Assembly (NCBI RefSeq): GCF_963662255.1
Contig: NC_085048.1
Span: 103,464,499 to 103,528,498 of the forward strand
Direction of reading: 5' to 3'
Length of the DNA: 64,000 bases
Source: Cinclus cinclus
Lineage: Eukaryota; Chordata; Aves; Passeriformes; Cinclidae
The first letter of the stretch is position 1. Each line of letters starts with the position of its first letter. The translations under genes were made by a program, and so were the position numbers. The notes under the pieces were generated by a model. The model saw only the letters and a program-made list of their open reading frames with translations. It had not been told where the DNA came from and did not search any database. Positions 33,654 to 46,013 of the stretch are shown here, in pieces.

Positions 33654-36600
33654 GTTTATTTTGTGCGGGCTGTATCTTAAGGGCTGCTGCTCTTTCTGTT
33701 TTGTTGTCTCGAACAGTGGAATTTCCTGTCAGAAAAAGGAAACTGTTTCATTCACATACTTCAGGCTCAGTGTAGCTGTCACCCTTATGCATTGCTGAGT
33801 TCTGCAGCATGTTTCACAAAATCAAAATTCTGTATTGCAGTTCTTTTGCTTCATGTGTGCAATACCTGGGCCTGCTGCCCTCTCCAGCAGAGAGGGCTTC
33901 CCAAGGTAGAATCAAACAGGAAAGCTGGGCTTCCTAAAAATAGGCCATGAGGAATGAGTAGCTCGTGCTACTGCCATCCGTTAGGAGTCACTGCTTTTGG
34001 GGTGGGAGACTGTGCTGGGACACCATGGCTTTTCAGACAGGATTGGAATAAATTTATGGCCCTCTTGGTGCTGCGACCTTCATTGCTTTTGGAGTTTTGT
34101 ACCTGTGTGATAGTCTGGAAATTGAGTCTTTGGGGTCTTCTTGCTCTAAAATAACAGACTTTGCTGTGGTCACTGGTGTGGTGCCAGTGAGGTGATTGCA
34201 CAGTCACAACGTTCATAGGTACTTGAATGCCTGTGTACATCAGCCTGGACATACTCCCATGCTCCCTTTATGCTATTATTCCTCTGCCTGACAACATCCC
34301 ATGCTGCAGTCCTATAGGCCAATGGGAAAATCACTGGGTTGTGCAAAAATTTCCTTATGTGGAGCCATTGCATGGATGGGAGTGTAAAACTGGAGTGAGC
34401 TCCCCTGGAAGGCTCAGGCTGCCCCTGCAGGTGCTTCTCTGTCCTGAGTGCTGTATATGGGGTGCACACAGAAGGATCCCATTGGGATTTGGTGCAGAGA
34501 ATGGGGACAGGCCTTGTATTCCCACTGCTCTGTGAGCTCTGCATTCTCCCAAAGCTCCCCTGCATTTTTGGAGGTGGTGGCGAGGCAGTGTTTGTGTTTG
34601 GTGCATTTCTTCAAGTGCTGTGGAATGACTTTGTGTTGTGCGTGTTACCCCTGTGTAAAAGGTATTTCTAATGTAAGCACGGCCCTGTGGGCCTTCAAAG
34701 GGCAGACACCACACTGAGCCTGGAGCCTTTGAATCCCCACAGGAAGGACTAGGCAGAGTGCATCACAAGTATTAAAATAGTATGATAGAGGACTTCAAAG
34801 TTACTGCACTGACTTATTCTGGAGTGTGAAGTGCTGAGTTCTCTTCTAAAAGCCTTTAATCAGTGCAGTGTTCATCACACAGATGTTAGCAGCAATGCTA
34901 GAGCTCCTAATTGTAATTTAAGTTATCCCTGCCTAAGGGCTTGCAATTAAATTATTAGACTGTTGCAGTGAGTACACGGATCCTGGTTGCACCTTGAGAG
35001 GGGGTATTTTCTGGTATGATGAGAAACAGTGGTTTCTCTTGGGAAGCAAATGTACCATTATGCACTTATTAGGTTCTTGATTAGATCCACTACTGATTAG
35101 CAAAGACTTCACAAGAGACAATATTACAGTAGCTTCTGTTGGCTTCTCAAAACCGTTGTGCACTGAGGATGACAACAAACCAAGCCTAAGAGTAGCCACT
35201 AAGTTTGGTGTTCAATTAAAAACTTATTATTTTCAAGGCAACCACATCATTAACCCTTACAACAGGGAAAATTACATACAGCTGTGTAGAAATCCATAAA
35301 TATGTGTATTAAATACACATGGCATGCAAATGTGTTAAAGACTTGTGTAAACAATCTATATGTGTGTATGTAAACAAACACCACGCACTTATATATATGT
35401 TGATTCTTAAAAACCACACACAGATATTTGTTCTGAAAGACCTGTATTTTCATTTCACTGAACATCTTATTGTATTTGTTTTCCTGAGAATTTCATTTCT
35501 GGTTATGGTCGTGGAGAGTCTTGAGGCTCTTTATCTCTCTCTTGTCACTAGGCTCAGAAATACCTAATGATGAAATACAGAACCATATTTTATCTAAATG
35601 CAGACAATTATTGAATCGGGTGTTACATTATTACTTTGCATTGGTGTACCATCTTTTAAAGTAAGGGCCTGCCTCTGTGATTATTGCAAATTCACCTCTG
35701 GGTTTTAAAAACCTGTGAAAGCAAAGCCAGCCATAGATTATTTTATCAGAATGTAAAACGAGGATGATTAGATTTAAAGTTTCTGATAGGTAAACTCTTT
35801 TTTATTTATCTGAATATTATTATTTGAATTCAGCTCATTTCCTGTTCATCTTGATTCCACTAATAAATCTAAGAATTCTCAGTGCTTGGCCTCTGCTCAC
35901 AGCAGAAGGTACAAGGAATGTGAGGAGAGTTTGTTTCTTATAAATTGCCCGGTGCTTCCATGGCACTCAGCTCTGACTCTGCTCCAAATTCATCCCTTCA
36001 GTTCAATTTCCTTGAAATCAGTGGAGTCAAACCAAGGTTAGCTGCTGCCCTCAGACGTTTGAGAGAAGAGGAACTTCATCAGGAAATGCATCCTCACAAG
36101 CTGTGTGTATGTGTAACACTCAAGACCCAACACATTGCCAAAATCAGGGTCCAACTGGTCGCCTGCCAGAAGCACAAGAACTCTTCTTTAAGGAATTTAG
36201 AAGGACCAGATTGCAGTAACTTGCTTCTGTGGCACAGGAAAAAGTCCTGCAAAGATTTCCACAATTATTACTAATTTTCCAAGCGTTGACAGTGTGCTCA
36301 GTATGTTCAGAACATGTGTTGCTGCAGACTGAGCCAAGCGCGAGGTCTCTAAGATCAGAAAGTAATATTCCTTCTGATCCTGCAGAGTGCTTTGTCCACA
36401 GTTTAGTGTGGAGTCTTCTGGCCCTGGAGAGCAGTTTGTGCAGAATAATACGAGCTGCCTCTGACATTCAGGCCCCCTCTCTTCTGTCATGGAAAAGATG
36501 CTTCTTAATGAACATGGGCTCATTAACATCTGTAACTGTTCAGACTTTGCACAAAGGGCTTATCCAACTAAACAGCCATAGGATGAGATCCAGCTGCTTA

Positions 36601-38858
36601 TCTTTAGTTTTCTGGATAGCAGTTTCCTCATGTAAATGCTTAAATACATGCTAATGATCCTTGTCGTCTAAGACATATTTGTTTTTCTTTATTTTCAAAG
36701 GAGATAGAGAAAGTTGGGCTTTATTCTTTGTTCTTTTTTTCATCTGCGTCACCAAAAGTAGAGAGGAACTGGAATATGCCTTTGTTTTGGACCCACAATT
36801 TAAAGATATGTTGAGATATCTAAATCTGCTTTAGTTTAGACATTCCTTCTTTAAGGATCTCCAGTTTGCTCCCAGGAAAATTAAGTGTATTATCTGCCAA
36901 TGTCCTTTACAAACACATAATTTAAGTCCATTAGAAAATGGTTTGTGATTGTTATGCAAGCAGTTGTTGCATTGTTACCCAAATCAAATTGGGTTATTCT
37001 AATATTCAAACCATAGATCTATTTTAACTTGTAAACCAAATTAATTTTATTAAGGTAATAACAGTCTTGTGATCATGGCACTAAAATTAGTACTTTAAGG
37101 ACTGTTGAATAGATTCTTATTACTCAGTACCGTAAAAGATTTATTACAGCAGACACAACTACCTCCTGTGACGGTTATAAGTGAGGAATGTTTTTTGTGA
37201 AAACTCCCTGTTTGCCATCACACTTATAACTTCCCTAAAACATTCATCCCCATAAGCTGAAATCTTCTAAACTCTTAGAGAACAAGCAAACCCCACAAAA
37301 CCAGGACTCCTGGAACTCAATACTCCCTGCCAACTACAACTAAAGGGAACAGTAATTCACTTTAAAGAAGCTTATAATGCAGTTTTACTGTTGAGAATTT
37401 AATCTCAGGAAATTGAGTAATGATTCCCTTCATGTTTCTGCTGGACAAAACATCCAGGTATCCCGGATTTTTAATTTGACAGCACAAGCACTCTCTTTGG
37501 GAAGTAAGTGGTTAGCACAGAAATGCACACCTGAAACAGGTGTAGCAGAGGGGCAAGCCCTGAATCCCTGTGGATTTCCACATCTTCTGTATCTCCTTGT
37601 GTCATCTGCAGCAGCCAAAAGAACTAAAACACCTCTTCAGTACTCTGGGAATTGCTGTATATAGGCTATACCAGTAAGGCCTTGTGAAATCAGTGCCCTG
37701 AGCTTCCCAAAATCAAACTGTTTGAGGATGGTGGGAGGAGTGTATTAATATCACCTGTACCATCACAGGGATTTTTTGGATAAAGATCATGTTTAATGTT
37801 AGAGGAGAAGCAGGATTTAGAATAATTTAGTATTTCAGATGTTGTTTCACTATCTCTTCCATGATGTAAATTTTCAGGAAATACCTAATACATTTACATT
37901 GTTTGTTAAGGAATTTAAATTGGTTGGGAAGGAAAAATCACTATTTTACTTTGGCCGTGGCTTTGACTTGTCTGTGTAGAAAAAAATTCTGTATTATTTG
38001 CACATATATTGCAAGAAAATTGTGCTGTCCCTTCTCTTGATAGAATACTTAGGTCAGGATAGTCTGGAATAGTCTGTTTGGTGACTAAGTTAAAGTAAGG
38101 TAATTAGAGCAAATGTTCTGGGGTTTATTGTTGTCTCTTTTTTCCATTAATTTTAATACCTGAAATGCATCACTTCTAAAATTTTTTTTTGCACAGTCAT
38201 TTTTCAGTAAAAGTCATAAATTTGGTCCATTATATATTTCTATTCTTTTTTAAATATGCAAAATAAATTTTTCCAGATGTATCCTCCCTTCTCCACCATC
38301 TCCAGGATAATTAATGAGTAGATTTTCTTACTTGAGCCATGTTTTTCCTGATTGAAATAGAGCAATTTTATCAATGCTTATCTATCTTTTTCCTTTTAAA
38401 TCCTGACATAGCTTAAGGTATTAATAAGCTCTTATCTCAAGTCTAGAGGAATCATATTTTAAAATTAATTTTTTAATGTCTGATGGAGCAGGAGGGGGAG
38501 GAAAGCAGGTCAGAGAGTTAAACTGGCTTGTTTAGGGAAATCCTGTATCAGATAAAGACAATGAAAACACTGAAAAAGCTTTGTGAAATGAAGTCAATGC
38601 TCACTGGTAGGAAAAGAAAAATCTCTTGTTAAATGTTCTTGAAAAATTCAGAATTAAATTGCAGCATAAAGCTTGAAGTAAGCACCAGTACCCTGCCTGG
38701 TCCTTGCAAAAAGCTGCTGCTGTTCTGTCCATCCAAATTCTAACATCTTTATGGGTTTTGTTTGAATTGTCATTTAAAATGATGACTTTTCCAAAATACT
38801 GCACCAGTTGCCTGATCTATAATGATATAGTCTTCAAAATATTTTCCCCAACCTCTTT
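33654..38858. other. Non-coding stretch with overlapping chance frames
   Basis: Around 34170-34714 and 36144-36654, moderately GC-rich DNA gives several overlapping frames of 100-141 codons on both strands. Open frames on both strands at once are expected from composition, and no frame has a recognisable domain. The longest is 141 codons (36229-36654, +). The 35580-35790 and 36940-37100 parts are repeat-free and TAAT-rich. Confidence 0.5.
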
Positions 38859-38931
38859 AAAAAAAAACCAAAAAAACACCAACAAAAAAAGAAACATGGA
38901 AAACCAAAAAACCCAACCCCCCCCCCCCCCC
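38859..38931. repeat. A/C-rich tract with C15
   Basis: A runs separated by CC and CACC (38859-38910) lead into fifteen C residues (38917-38931). Low-complexity DNA. Overlapping poly-Pro and poly-Gly frames are artefacts. Confidence 0.95.
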
Positions 38932-39718
38932 AAACCAATGAGGATTTTAATCAATTTAAGTTTTTCAACAAATTTCAGCAACTGTTTGAAGTGCCCTTTC
39001 ATTCTTGCATTGACTGTCTGTTGAACTCTGAATTCCTGGTAACACTGAGAAGAGGTGATAAATTCATTTATTCTGATAAGTCCAAATCCTTGAATTTGCC
39101 ACTCTCTTAATCCATGGAGGCTGGTGTTTAATGAAGTCTCTTGGGCAGAGGTGCTGCTGAGGTGTCCCTTCAGCCCTTCACAGGGACACTAGGAAGGTTT
39201 CCTCTCTGGTTCCTCAGTACCTGAGTTACCATTCTCTCCAAGAGGGCTGGAAAAGCTCTTGGCACTGGTTTCCAGTAATTTCTTGGAGCTCAGTGCCGCA
39301 GTCCAGTCACAGAAGTAGCTGCGCTGTAAATTTTACGCTTCTGTTGCAGTGATCTAAAGCAGGTTCTTGAATATTTCCTTCTTCCCAGCGCTTAGAGGTT
39401 TTTCCCTATTCCCACCAGAAATCTGTGACAAGCTACATGTGGAAAAAAAGGGGAGAGGGAAACAGGGAGAGCCATGAATGGGAGGGAGCAGGATGCTCAG
39501 CCAGCAGCCCACTAATTTGGCTCTTTTCTCCCTGTGTCCTCTGGAATAATTGGTAGCCTCAAAATGTTCTGGACTTGGTGGAAGGGCTGAAATCTTGGAA
39601 CTGGCCATGGCTTAGGCGCTGAAGATTGCATCGGCTGATCAGCCAGATCCTGGTGCTGTCCAAGAGCAGCTCGTGGACATCCAAATTCATGGCAGTTATC
39701 CTTTGCTCAAATAATAGA
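38932..39718. other. Non-coding spacer
   Basis: Single-copy sequence between the C15 tract and the CR1 pair. The longest frame is 84 codons on the minus strand (39608 to 39354), unrecognised. Confidence 0.6.
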
Positions 39719-39797
39719 CTCATAGGATCATTTGGGTTGGAAAGGACCTTGGAGACTGAGTCCAACCATTAGTAGTGCCAAGTGCTTCCAGGCCCCT
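39719..39797 (-). mobile_element. CR1 LINE 3' terminus, inverted
   Basis: CTCATAGGATCATTTGGGTT followed by GGAAAGGACCTT and GAGTCCAACCATT is the reverse complement of the CR1 3' end. Only about 80 bp remain recognisable. It faces away from a second CR1 piece about 170 bp downstream. Confidence 0.88.
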
Positions 39798-39967
39798 CAA
39801 ATAGGAACTGATTTCCACAGCTCCTTTGTGCTTACCAGGGATCTGGGCGTGTTTCATCTCTGTGGGGCATAGTGATATGACCGCAGCCTCGTTCCAGGCA
39901 ACCTCAGTGTTTTGAGGTTTTGGATTGGTTGGGTTTTTGTGGCCTGTGGTGAGTTGGTGTCCTGGAC

Positions 39968-40128
39968 ATGCTGCCCAGGGCAGTGGTGGAGTCTCCATCC
40001 CTGAGGGATTTAAAAGCTCAGAGATGTGGAGCTCAGGCATGTGGGTTAGTGTGGCCTTGGCAGTGTGGGTTTAACAGTTGGGCTTGATCTTAAAGGTCTT
40101 TTCCAGCCCTCTATGATTCTATTATTCA
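39968..40128 (+). mobile_element. CR1 LINE 3' fragment
   Basis: The sequence reads CTGCCCAGGGCAGTGGTGGA, CCATCCCTGAGGGATTTAAA, GGTTTAACAGTTGGGCTTGA and TTAAAGGTCTTTTCCAGCCC, ending in TATGATTCTATTATTC. This is the sense CR1 3' end with its degenerate ATTCTATG terminal repeat. Together with the inverted copy at 39719-39797 it forms a tail-out inverted pair whose terminal 30 or so bases are complementary. Confidence 0.93.
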
Positions 40129-42711
40129 TTAAAGCCTATTTCCTGATGAGATGTTGGAGATACAGAACATGGCTTAAGATAGTGTTCTGTGCAGAAAAGT
40201 GTCTCCTAAAAGAATACTGAATGGATCCATGCTTTTCCTGAGGCCACTTGGAAACTTGTCAGGGCACCTTTTTCGTGTAGAAGCATGAAGCATCAGCCAC
40301 AAGAGCAATATTCTTCTTCTTGTTGGTGGAGGAAAGTAACTTTGAGGGACTTTTTTTTTAAATAAATGTCGCCTTTTTATGAAGTATCACTTCTTGCCGC
40401 TACAGAACAAAGATCACTCTTCAGATTTTTGTTCATAATTTCACCGTTTCTTGAAATTTCAGCATTTGCAGCTGCTCTGATCTCCCTTGTCATTGGGAGT
40501 GTTGTGAATATAAACACTTCTAAGGCTTTTTACTCCTGGTACCAGCTACTCTTTAGGATTCAGACTGACACAAAGAGAGCCCATGCAAAGGTGCACATCC
40601 TTCAGCCCTTTCCACAGGGCACAACATGAGCTGCTCAGAATTCCCAGTGGCATTGAAATCAAAACTGAACCCCAGTCATCGATATCAGAATAGGAACCAG
40701 TTTTGTACCCATCTTCCATCTCAATTATGCATTTTGTCATTTTATTCTTGGCATCTTGTTTTAATTTCTTTCACTTTTTTTCATACCTTTCTACAGGTTC
40801 CACTGACCTTAAAACATACAAATTTCATTTTTCTGTAACCTTGTGGTTTTTGTTTTTAATACATGATAGTTTTCTTCCAAATATTAATTCTTTTTTAAAA
40901 ACTATTTTTTCTGAAAGTAATAATGTTGCACATCAGTGGATTAATTTTTCTTTCTAACAGTTTAGTCAAAAAGAGTATGAATTCAAACAACAGTCTTGGC
41001 ACTCTGGTGGTATTTTCCTAACATTCTCCATGATTATAAAATGCTAAATTTTGTCTGCTGAACTTTAGAAACCACTTCAAACACTGAAAGATATTTTCCC
41101 CATTTATTAATTTTTTAAAATCAGTGACTCTCTATAATGTGAATGAGGCATTAGCCTGAATAATGACTTATTCTCATCTGCATATCTGATTTAATTATGC
41201 TCTGAAGGAGGAAATGCAAAGGAGATATTATCTTAACAAGTTACGTTTTCTCTTGCACAAGAAACATTTTCCCCTCACTGCCCTTTAAGTAGCTGGTTTG
41301 TGTCCCCTGATGCACAGCAGGGAATGGCATTTGCCTTCCTGTGGCAAAAGGAATCCTATAGATGGAAAACTGGTCCATGTGTGAATTAGCTTGGAGCTGT
41401 ATTGTGTTTCTTATACTAATATAATATTGTTCTAGTGCTTGGCCCTGATTAAAGACATACATAAATAAATAATTTATAATTTAATTAATAAGGTATAATA
41501 TGCAAAGCACAGTGATTTCAAACAGCTTGTAATGTCTCTAATGTACTTTCAATTTTTTATTTTACATAAGGGCTATATTCATTATGTGGTTATGATAAAC
41601 ATACTAATGAATTTTATTATGGGAACAAATTTAAACATGTAAATGAGATCAAATAGTATTAAAATGCAAACGATGGGGAAACTTACTACAAACTAACCTT
41701 GCCAACATACATAGAGGGATGTTACAAAAGGACTTGGGAAGTTACACACTTGGTACAAAGTCAGTGCAGTCCTTTCACAAAGTCACTGAACACAGGAATT
41801 TGTGAACTCTCCAGTTTTAGTGTTGCATAAACTCTGTTGAACAAAAAAAGTTAACTCGAAGCCTGAGCTTGCATGCAACTTTGGGTGACAATTAAAATCC
41901 CTTTTCTTGTTCCAGTGAACAGTAATCTGTGCATAATTACATTCAAATTAGATATTAGCATTTTTTGTGCTTACTCTTTGTTAATTGCAGAGTTCACTCA
42001 CCATGGTGATGCTTTTGATAGAATCAAGCAACCTTATTGACCTGATGCTGCAAGGCATGTTTGGAAATTCTGCTGTGGGGTTTTTTTTCCATTTTTTTTT
42101 TATTTTGGCATTTTGAGGAGTCCTGCTGCTTTTATTACATTCCTGACACTTTTGTTAATAAATCATTGCAAAGTTAATGAAAATTGCATTCAGGCATATC
42201 CAAAATAATTGTGTCCTTTGTCATGCTAGTAAATGGAAAGATGTTGATCCAATGGGTGAGTGCGTGCCCATTATGGGGAAGTTTGTGATACGTGTGCCTG
42301 TTGCACTTGGACTTTCTGCCTTGGCAAATCACTCCATGTCAAAACAGGGATGGGGAAAACAAAAGTCAATATGTTTTATTTCAAAAGTTACACAACCTGC
42401 CTCTTAATTAGGCTGGGAAGCAGGGAAAGGATTGAAATGTGCACATGAAGATGTACAGTTACGGTATTATCTTCAGGAATCAGCAGCTGCCTTACACCAG
42501 AATATCCTCTGGGATGAAAACAATTAAATATCTTTTTCTTGCCTTCTGAACTTTCATGCTTATTAAACCCTGATGATAAAAGATAGAAAACTCCCCTACC
42601 CTTAAGCTTCACTTTAATACCAAGCTGTGGTAGAGGCAAATAAGCCAACAGCTATGTGTGGCTTTTTAGAAGAGGGGGAGGTGACAATTGTTGGTTTACT
42701 CTCCTTTCCAG
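40129..42711. other. Non-coding stretch, no gene seen
   Basis: AT-rich single-copy DNA. A strong acceptor (CTTTGTTAATTGCAG, ending about 41990) is followed by a phase-0 open stretch of 42 codons. That stretch has no donor and runs into a T-rich tract, so I do not call it. The 41480-41700 part is very AT-rich and repeat-free. Confidence 0.55.
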
Positions 42712-42738
42712 ATAGAAAGCTGGAAAAGTAAAATGCAG
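42712..42738 (+). CDS. Possible 27-nt microexon
   Basis: GGTTTACTCTCCTTTCCAG at 42693-42711 is a near-ideal 3' splice site. The following 27 nt are a multiple of three and read IESWKSKMQ in phase 0. They end in ATGCAG before GTGAGA, a good donor. Both splice sites plus an intact phase-0 frame make this one of the better microexon-sized candidates. No host protein is recognised, and two other phases were not excluded as UTR or non-coding RNA exon. Confidence 0.22.
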
Positions 42739-44659
42739 GTGAGATTAAATTTTGCCTTTTCTTTCACTGTGTTTATTAGGAATTACTTCAGTGGCTTGAA
42801 GCTACACTGATAAAAATTTGATTAGATTTTTGGTTCAGGAAATCTTTTACATGTTGCAGTATAACTAAAAAATAAGAGATTAAGGAACATGTTAAGGAAA
42901 TGTTTATCTGGAAAAATGGTATCTCATCCTGAAATGTTAGAGTTTTAAAAAATTAATAGTATAAAAATAGAGGTGGTTTTAGTCAAGAGTACTTAATTTA
43001 TACACTGGCCCATCCTGCAGCTTTGAGGTGGGAATTAATTCTGCTACTCAATCAAAGAGCATAGTTTTCAGAACTGTCATATTAGGTGTATGATGCAGGA
43101 TGCTGGTTGAATTAGGGGGTGTTTAAAATATGTGGATTTGTTGTTTTGTCTGAATGTGTATTTTTTCCTCTTAATTTCAAGAATGATATATTGCTCTGAG
43201 ATGGACAGGTTTTTTGTTTGTTTGTTTGTTTTTAATAACAATAATTTAAAGCTCACTGAATCATAATAAGGACATTAGGCTCTTAAAAGAGCATCTGCAA
43301 AAATGCAGGGCTTCAAATCTTCAACTCTTCTCTTTAATTTGCTCTTAAAGAGCAGCAAAGTCTTTTGCACATGAGGAGCCCTTGGACTTTAGTGCGGTTT
43401 GCACATGTAATGAGGGTGGGACATAGCTGGGAAAAAGGGGTGTGTTTGAGAGACCTAAAAGTTGCCTTTCAAATGAGTTTTGGAAACCTGTCTGGACTGA
43501 AGGGGGAGAGGTGTGTGCAGCAGTGTTGGCAGCATCCTTGGAGAATTAGTTAAAATCTATGACTTGTAAAAGTTGAAAAGGAACTTTCTCTGAGAGCTGT
43601 AATCGCCCTCTGTGTGATTACTCCTCTGGAGGGTTTGAGAAGCATTTGGCCACTGATGATGTGTGGAAGTGGAATTAAGGGATTCAGTGCAATGCTGATC
43701 CAGGTTTAGAAACGTGCTGCACAGCTCTGTGTTTGTAGCAAAGTTTTCCTCCATTTGCAGCACATTTATAAATCTTAGAAACATGAAATTATAGGCAATC
43801 AAAATAGGAAGGTGAAGCAGCACAATTTCAAGGCAGTATGAAGGAAAGTCTCATTGCTCCTTTTTATTTTGGAACATTTTCTCTGCATGACAGAAATGGA
43901 TGGGCTCTCTCCCTTCTAAACAGCCTCTGCAAAGATGTATATTTTCTAGAAATAGATAGCAAGTACCATTTGCTGTCAGGTTATTGACCAGGTCAGATCA
44001 TCTGCCAAATTTAGATTGAGGGGTTTAGTGAAGGGCAATTTATGGAGTTCAGCTTTCCCACTTGGATGCCTTGCAACTCACTGGAGCGAAGACACTCTCA
44101 TTCAAAGGGTAGAAATCCATTCCCCAGCTCCAGTATTTGCATTCAGACTGGTTCTGTGCTGTTGTCCCAGGCACTGAGGAGCTCCTGCTGTATTGCTGCT
44201 GAGCTCCGGCCCTGTTCCGTGCCAGTTGGTGGGGGACATTGAATTAGTATTGCAAGATGTGCCACTCCGACCTCCTCACAGCAATTCCATATGATCCTGA
44301 CCTAACGATAGGCTCCTGGTGATAGCACAAGGTAAAACATTGTGCCAACCCTGCCTGTGTTAGTGGGATTCCTCAACAAGAGTTTCACCATGGTGATACT
44401 TGCAGAGAACCATCAAATCCCTTCCATTTATGCTTTTAAAGCAATGCTAACACTTGAGCAGACAATGCTGTAATGTGGATCCTGAAAGTGTTCACTGACT
44501 CTGAATGAAGTGACAGTAAAATCCTCACTGAAGTATAAAAAGGTTACTGCTATCCTCTTATAGCTAGAGTCTGATGAGTTTTCCTGAGTTCCTGCTTGTT
44601 TCTTCTGGTGCTCTCTACGTTTAGGCAATTCTCACAATAAACTTGCTAGTGGCTGTTTT
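42739..44659. other. Non-coding stretch, no gene seen
   Basis: AT-rich single-copy sequence with a TTTG array (43210-43233) and frames up to 88 codons (43823 to 43557, -), unrecognised. Confidence 0.6.
43210..43233. repeat. (TTTG)n microsatellite
   Basis: T6 followed by about four GTTT units. A minor simple repeat of the same AAAC/TTTG class seen elsewhere in the window. Confidence 0.93.
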
Positions 44660-44703
44660 ACTCCATGATCTTATAAGTCTTTTCCAGCCTAAATGACTGT
44701 AGG
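44660..44703 (+). mobile_element. CR1 LINE 3'-terminal relic
   Basis: ACTCCATGATCTTATAAGTC followed by TTTTCCAGCCTAAATGACTG matches the last roughly 40 bp of the CR1 3' end in sense orientation (compare GATCTTAAAGGTCTTTTCCA and AACCTAAATGATTC). The body upstream is not recognisable. Very short and diverged. Confidence 0.7.
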
Positions 44704-45646
44704 GTGACTGAATTGGTACTTCACTGTAGGGGTTCCTGGGAAGCATTTTTTTTGTTGCCAGTTTCTTTTGGTTGTTTGTTCCCAGGAGTTGCATCCCTTC
44801 CCACCGAGGCGTTTTCCACGGATATGGTGGCCTGCAAGAGCTGGAGAGGCTGGTCCATCAGCATATTTAATTACCTGGGGGTGGAATGTTTTTGCATGGG
44901 TCAGGTCATTCTACATCCACTGTCATACTTCACAATCCCATTTTAAAAGTCATTTTGTACAAGAGAATGTGGCTTTGTAAAACTTGGCTAAATCAGAGTC
45001 AAGCTGCCTCCAGTGAACTTCAAAGGGTTTTTTTATTTTGTATGAGTATGTTGCACATATCATCACATGTGTATAAAATTTATATAATGTGTTTATAAGC
45101 TTTACAGTTGGTTTTACAAAGCTCTTACATTATAGTTCTCAGTTTTCTCACGCAGAACTTGCTGCAACTTTTATTCCAGAGGCTGAATTCCTGTGTTAAA
45201 GTGTAACAAGCAGTGTAGGAACCATTCTGGGGAACAGAACTGAGAATTGTTGAGGATGAAAAAAAATTTGCTCAATGCTTTTTAAATAGTGCAATATGAT
45301 AAAACAGTTGAATTTGATTTGAAGCTATAGTAGGGCTGTTATTCCTGTTGAATGCTGTTGCTGAGTATTCTGGTTCGCAGTTTGTAGAGGGAAAAAAAAT
45401 TAGAAATTTCAGGTAATAAAATCAGTATCTCTTTGTTTTTTGAGGAAAGTTTACAAGAGCTTTACCTTCAGTCATGCTAAGGTGGAGAGTCAAAAAAGCT
45501 CTCCTTGTGTTTCTTGGCAGAGAATCTAGTGTTAAAGATGGAGAAGGGAACAAGATCAACCTCAGAACAGCTGCTAATGAGCCTTTTGGGTCTGATAGTG
45601 ACTTCCTGTGACCTCGCAGTGAATTCACAGTGTTTCTCTCATGCAG
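44704..45646. other. Non-coding spacer
   Basis: Single-copy sequence. Frames of up to 80 codons are unrecognised. It ends in the pyrimidine-rich acceptor of the exon candidate at 45647. Confidence 0.6.
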
Positions 45647-45721
45647 ATTCCAACACTTGCAGGGATCATCAGTTTGCTTGGATTGAACAACCCTGGCATT
45701 GACTCTGCCCAGCTCGACCAG
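45647..45721 (+). CDS. Candidate internal coding exon, 75 nt
   Basis: GTGTTTCTCTCATGCAG (to 45646) is a strong 3' splice site and CAG before GTGAGAG (45722) a strong 5' splice site. The 75 nt are a multiple of three. Phase 0 is open for all 25 codons while the other two phases contain stops. The peptide begins IPTLAGIISLLGLNNPG and ends DSAQLDQ: a hydrophobic half, then a polar half. GC is about 52%, above the surroundings. I do not recognise the protein. This is among the best-supported exon-like segments of the window, but without a partner exon of known family it stays a hypothesis. Confidence 0.33.
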
Positions 45722-46013
45722 GTGAGAGTCTGACTGGGCTCAGAGTGCAGAGGGAGTTCCTGTGCAGTGCTGGGAAAGGGGCAGGCAGGAAGAGCCCCCT
45801 TTCCCAGGCTTTTGGGGGGCACTCTGTGGGAAAGACTCTGTCCTCACCACTTCAGGTCGCCGAGTTTTGTGGATAAGCACAAAACTTGTCAGATGGCATC
45901 AGTGCATCCTGCTGGGAACTTCCACAGCAGGGGTGGCCCAGGTCAGGAGAAAGGAGACCTGCAGAATAAGGAACTTTGGAGCAAGAGATGGCAGAGTTAT
46001 TTTCCTTTTTCAG

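Noticed and set aside
34170..34717. Several overlapping 66-131-codon frames on both strands
   Set aside because: Open frames on both strands indicate low stop density in a GC-richer patch, with no family resemblance or splice structure.
36144..36654. 141-codon plus frame and 107-110-codon minus frames
   Set aside because: They overlap on opposite strands and are unrecognised. I see no promoter or splice support.
41991..42114. Phase-0 open stretch of about 42 codons after a strong acceptor
   Set aside because: No usable donor, and it runs through T-rich DNA that translates to Phe runs.
42230..42255. 26-nt segment between CTTTGTCATGCTAG and GTGAGTG
   Set aside because: Short, out of frame with the neighbouring candidates and without protein resemblance; one of many chance splice pairs.
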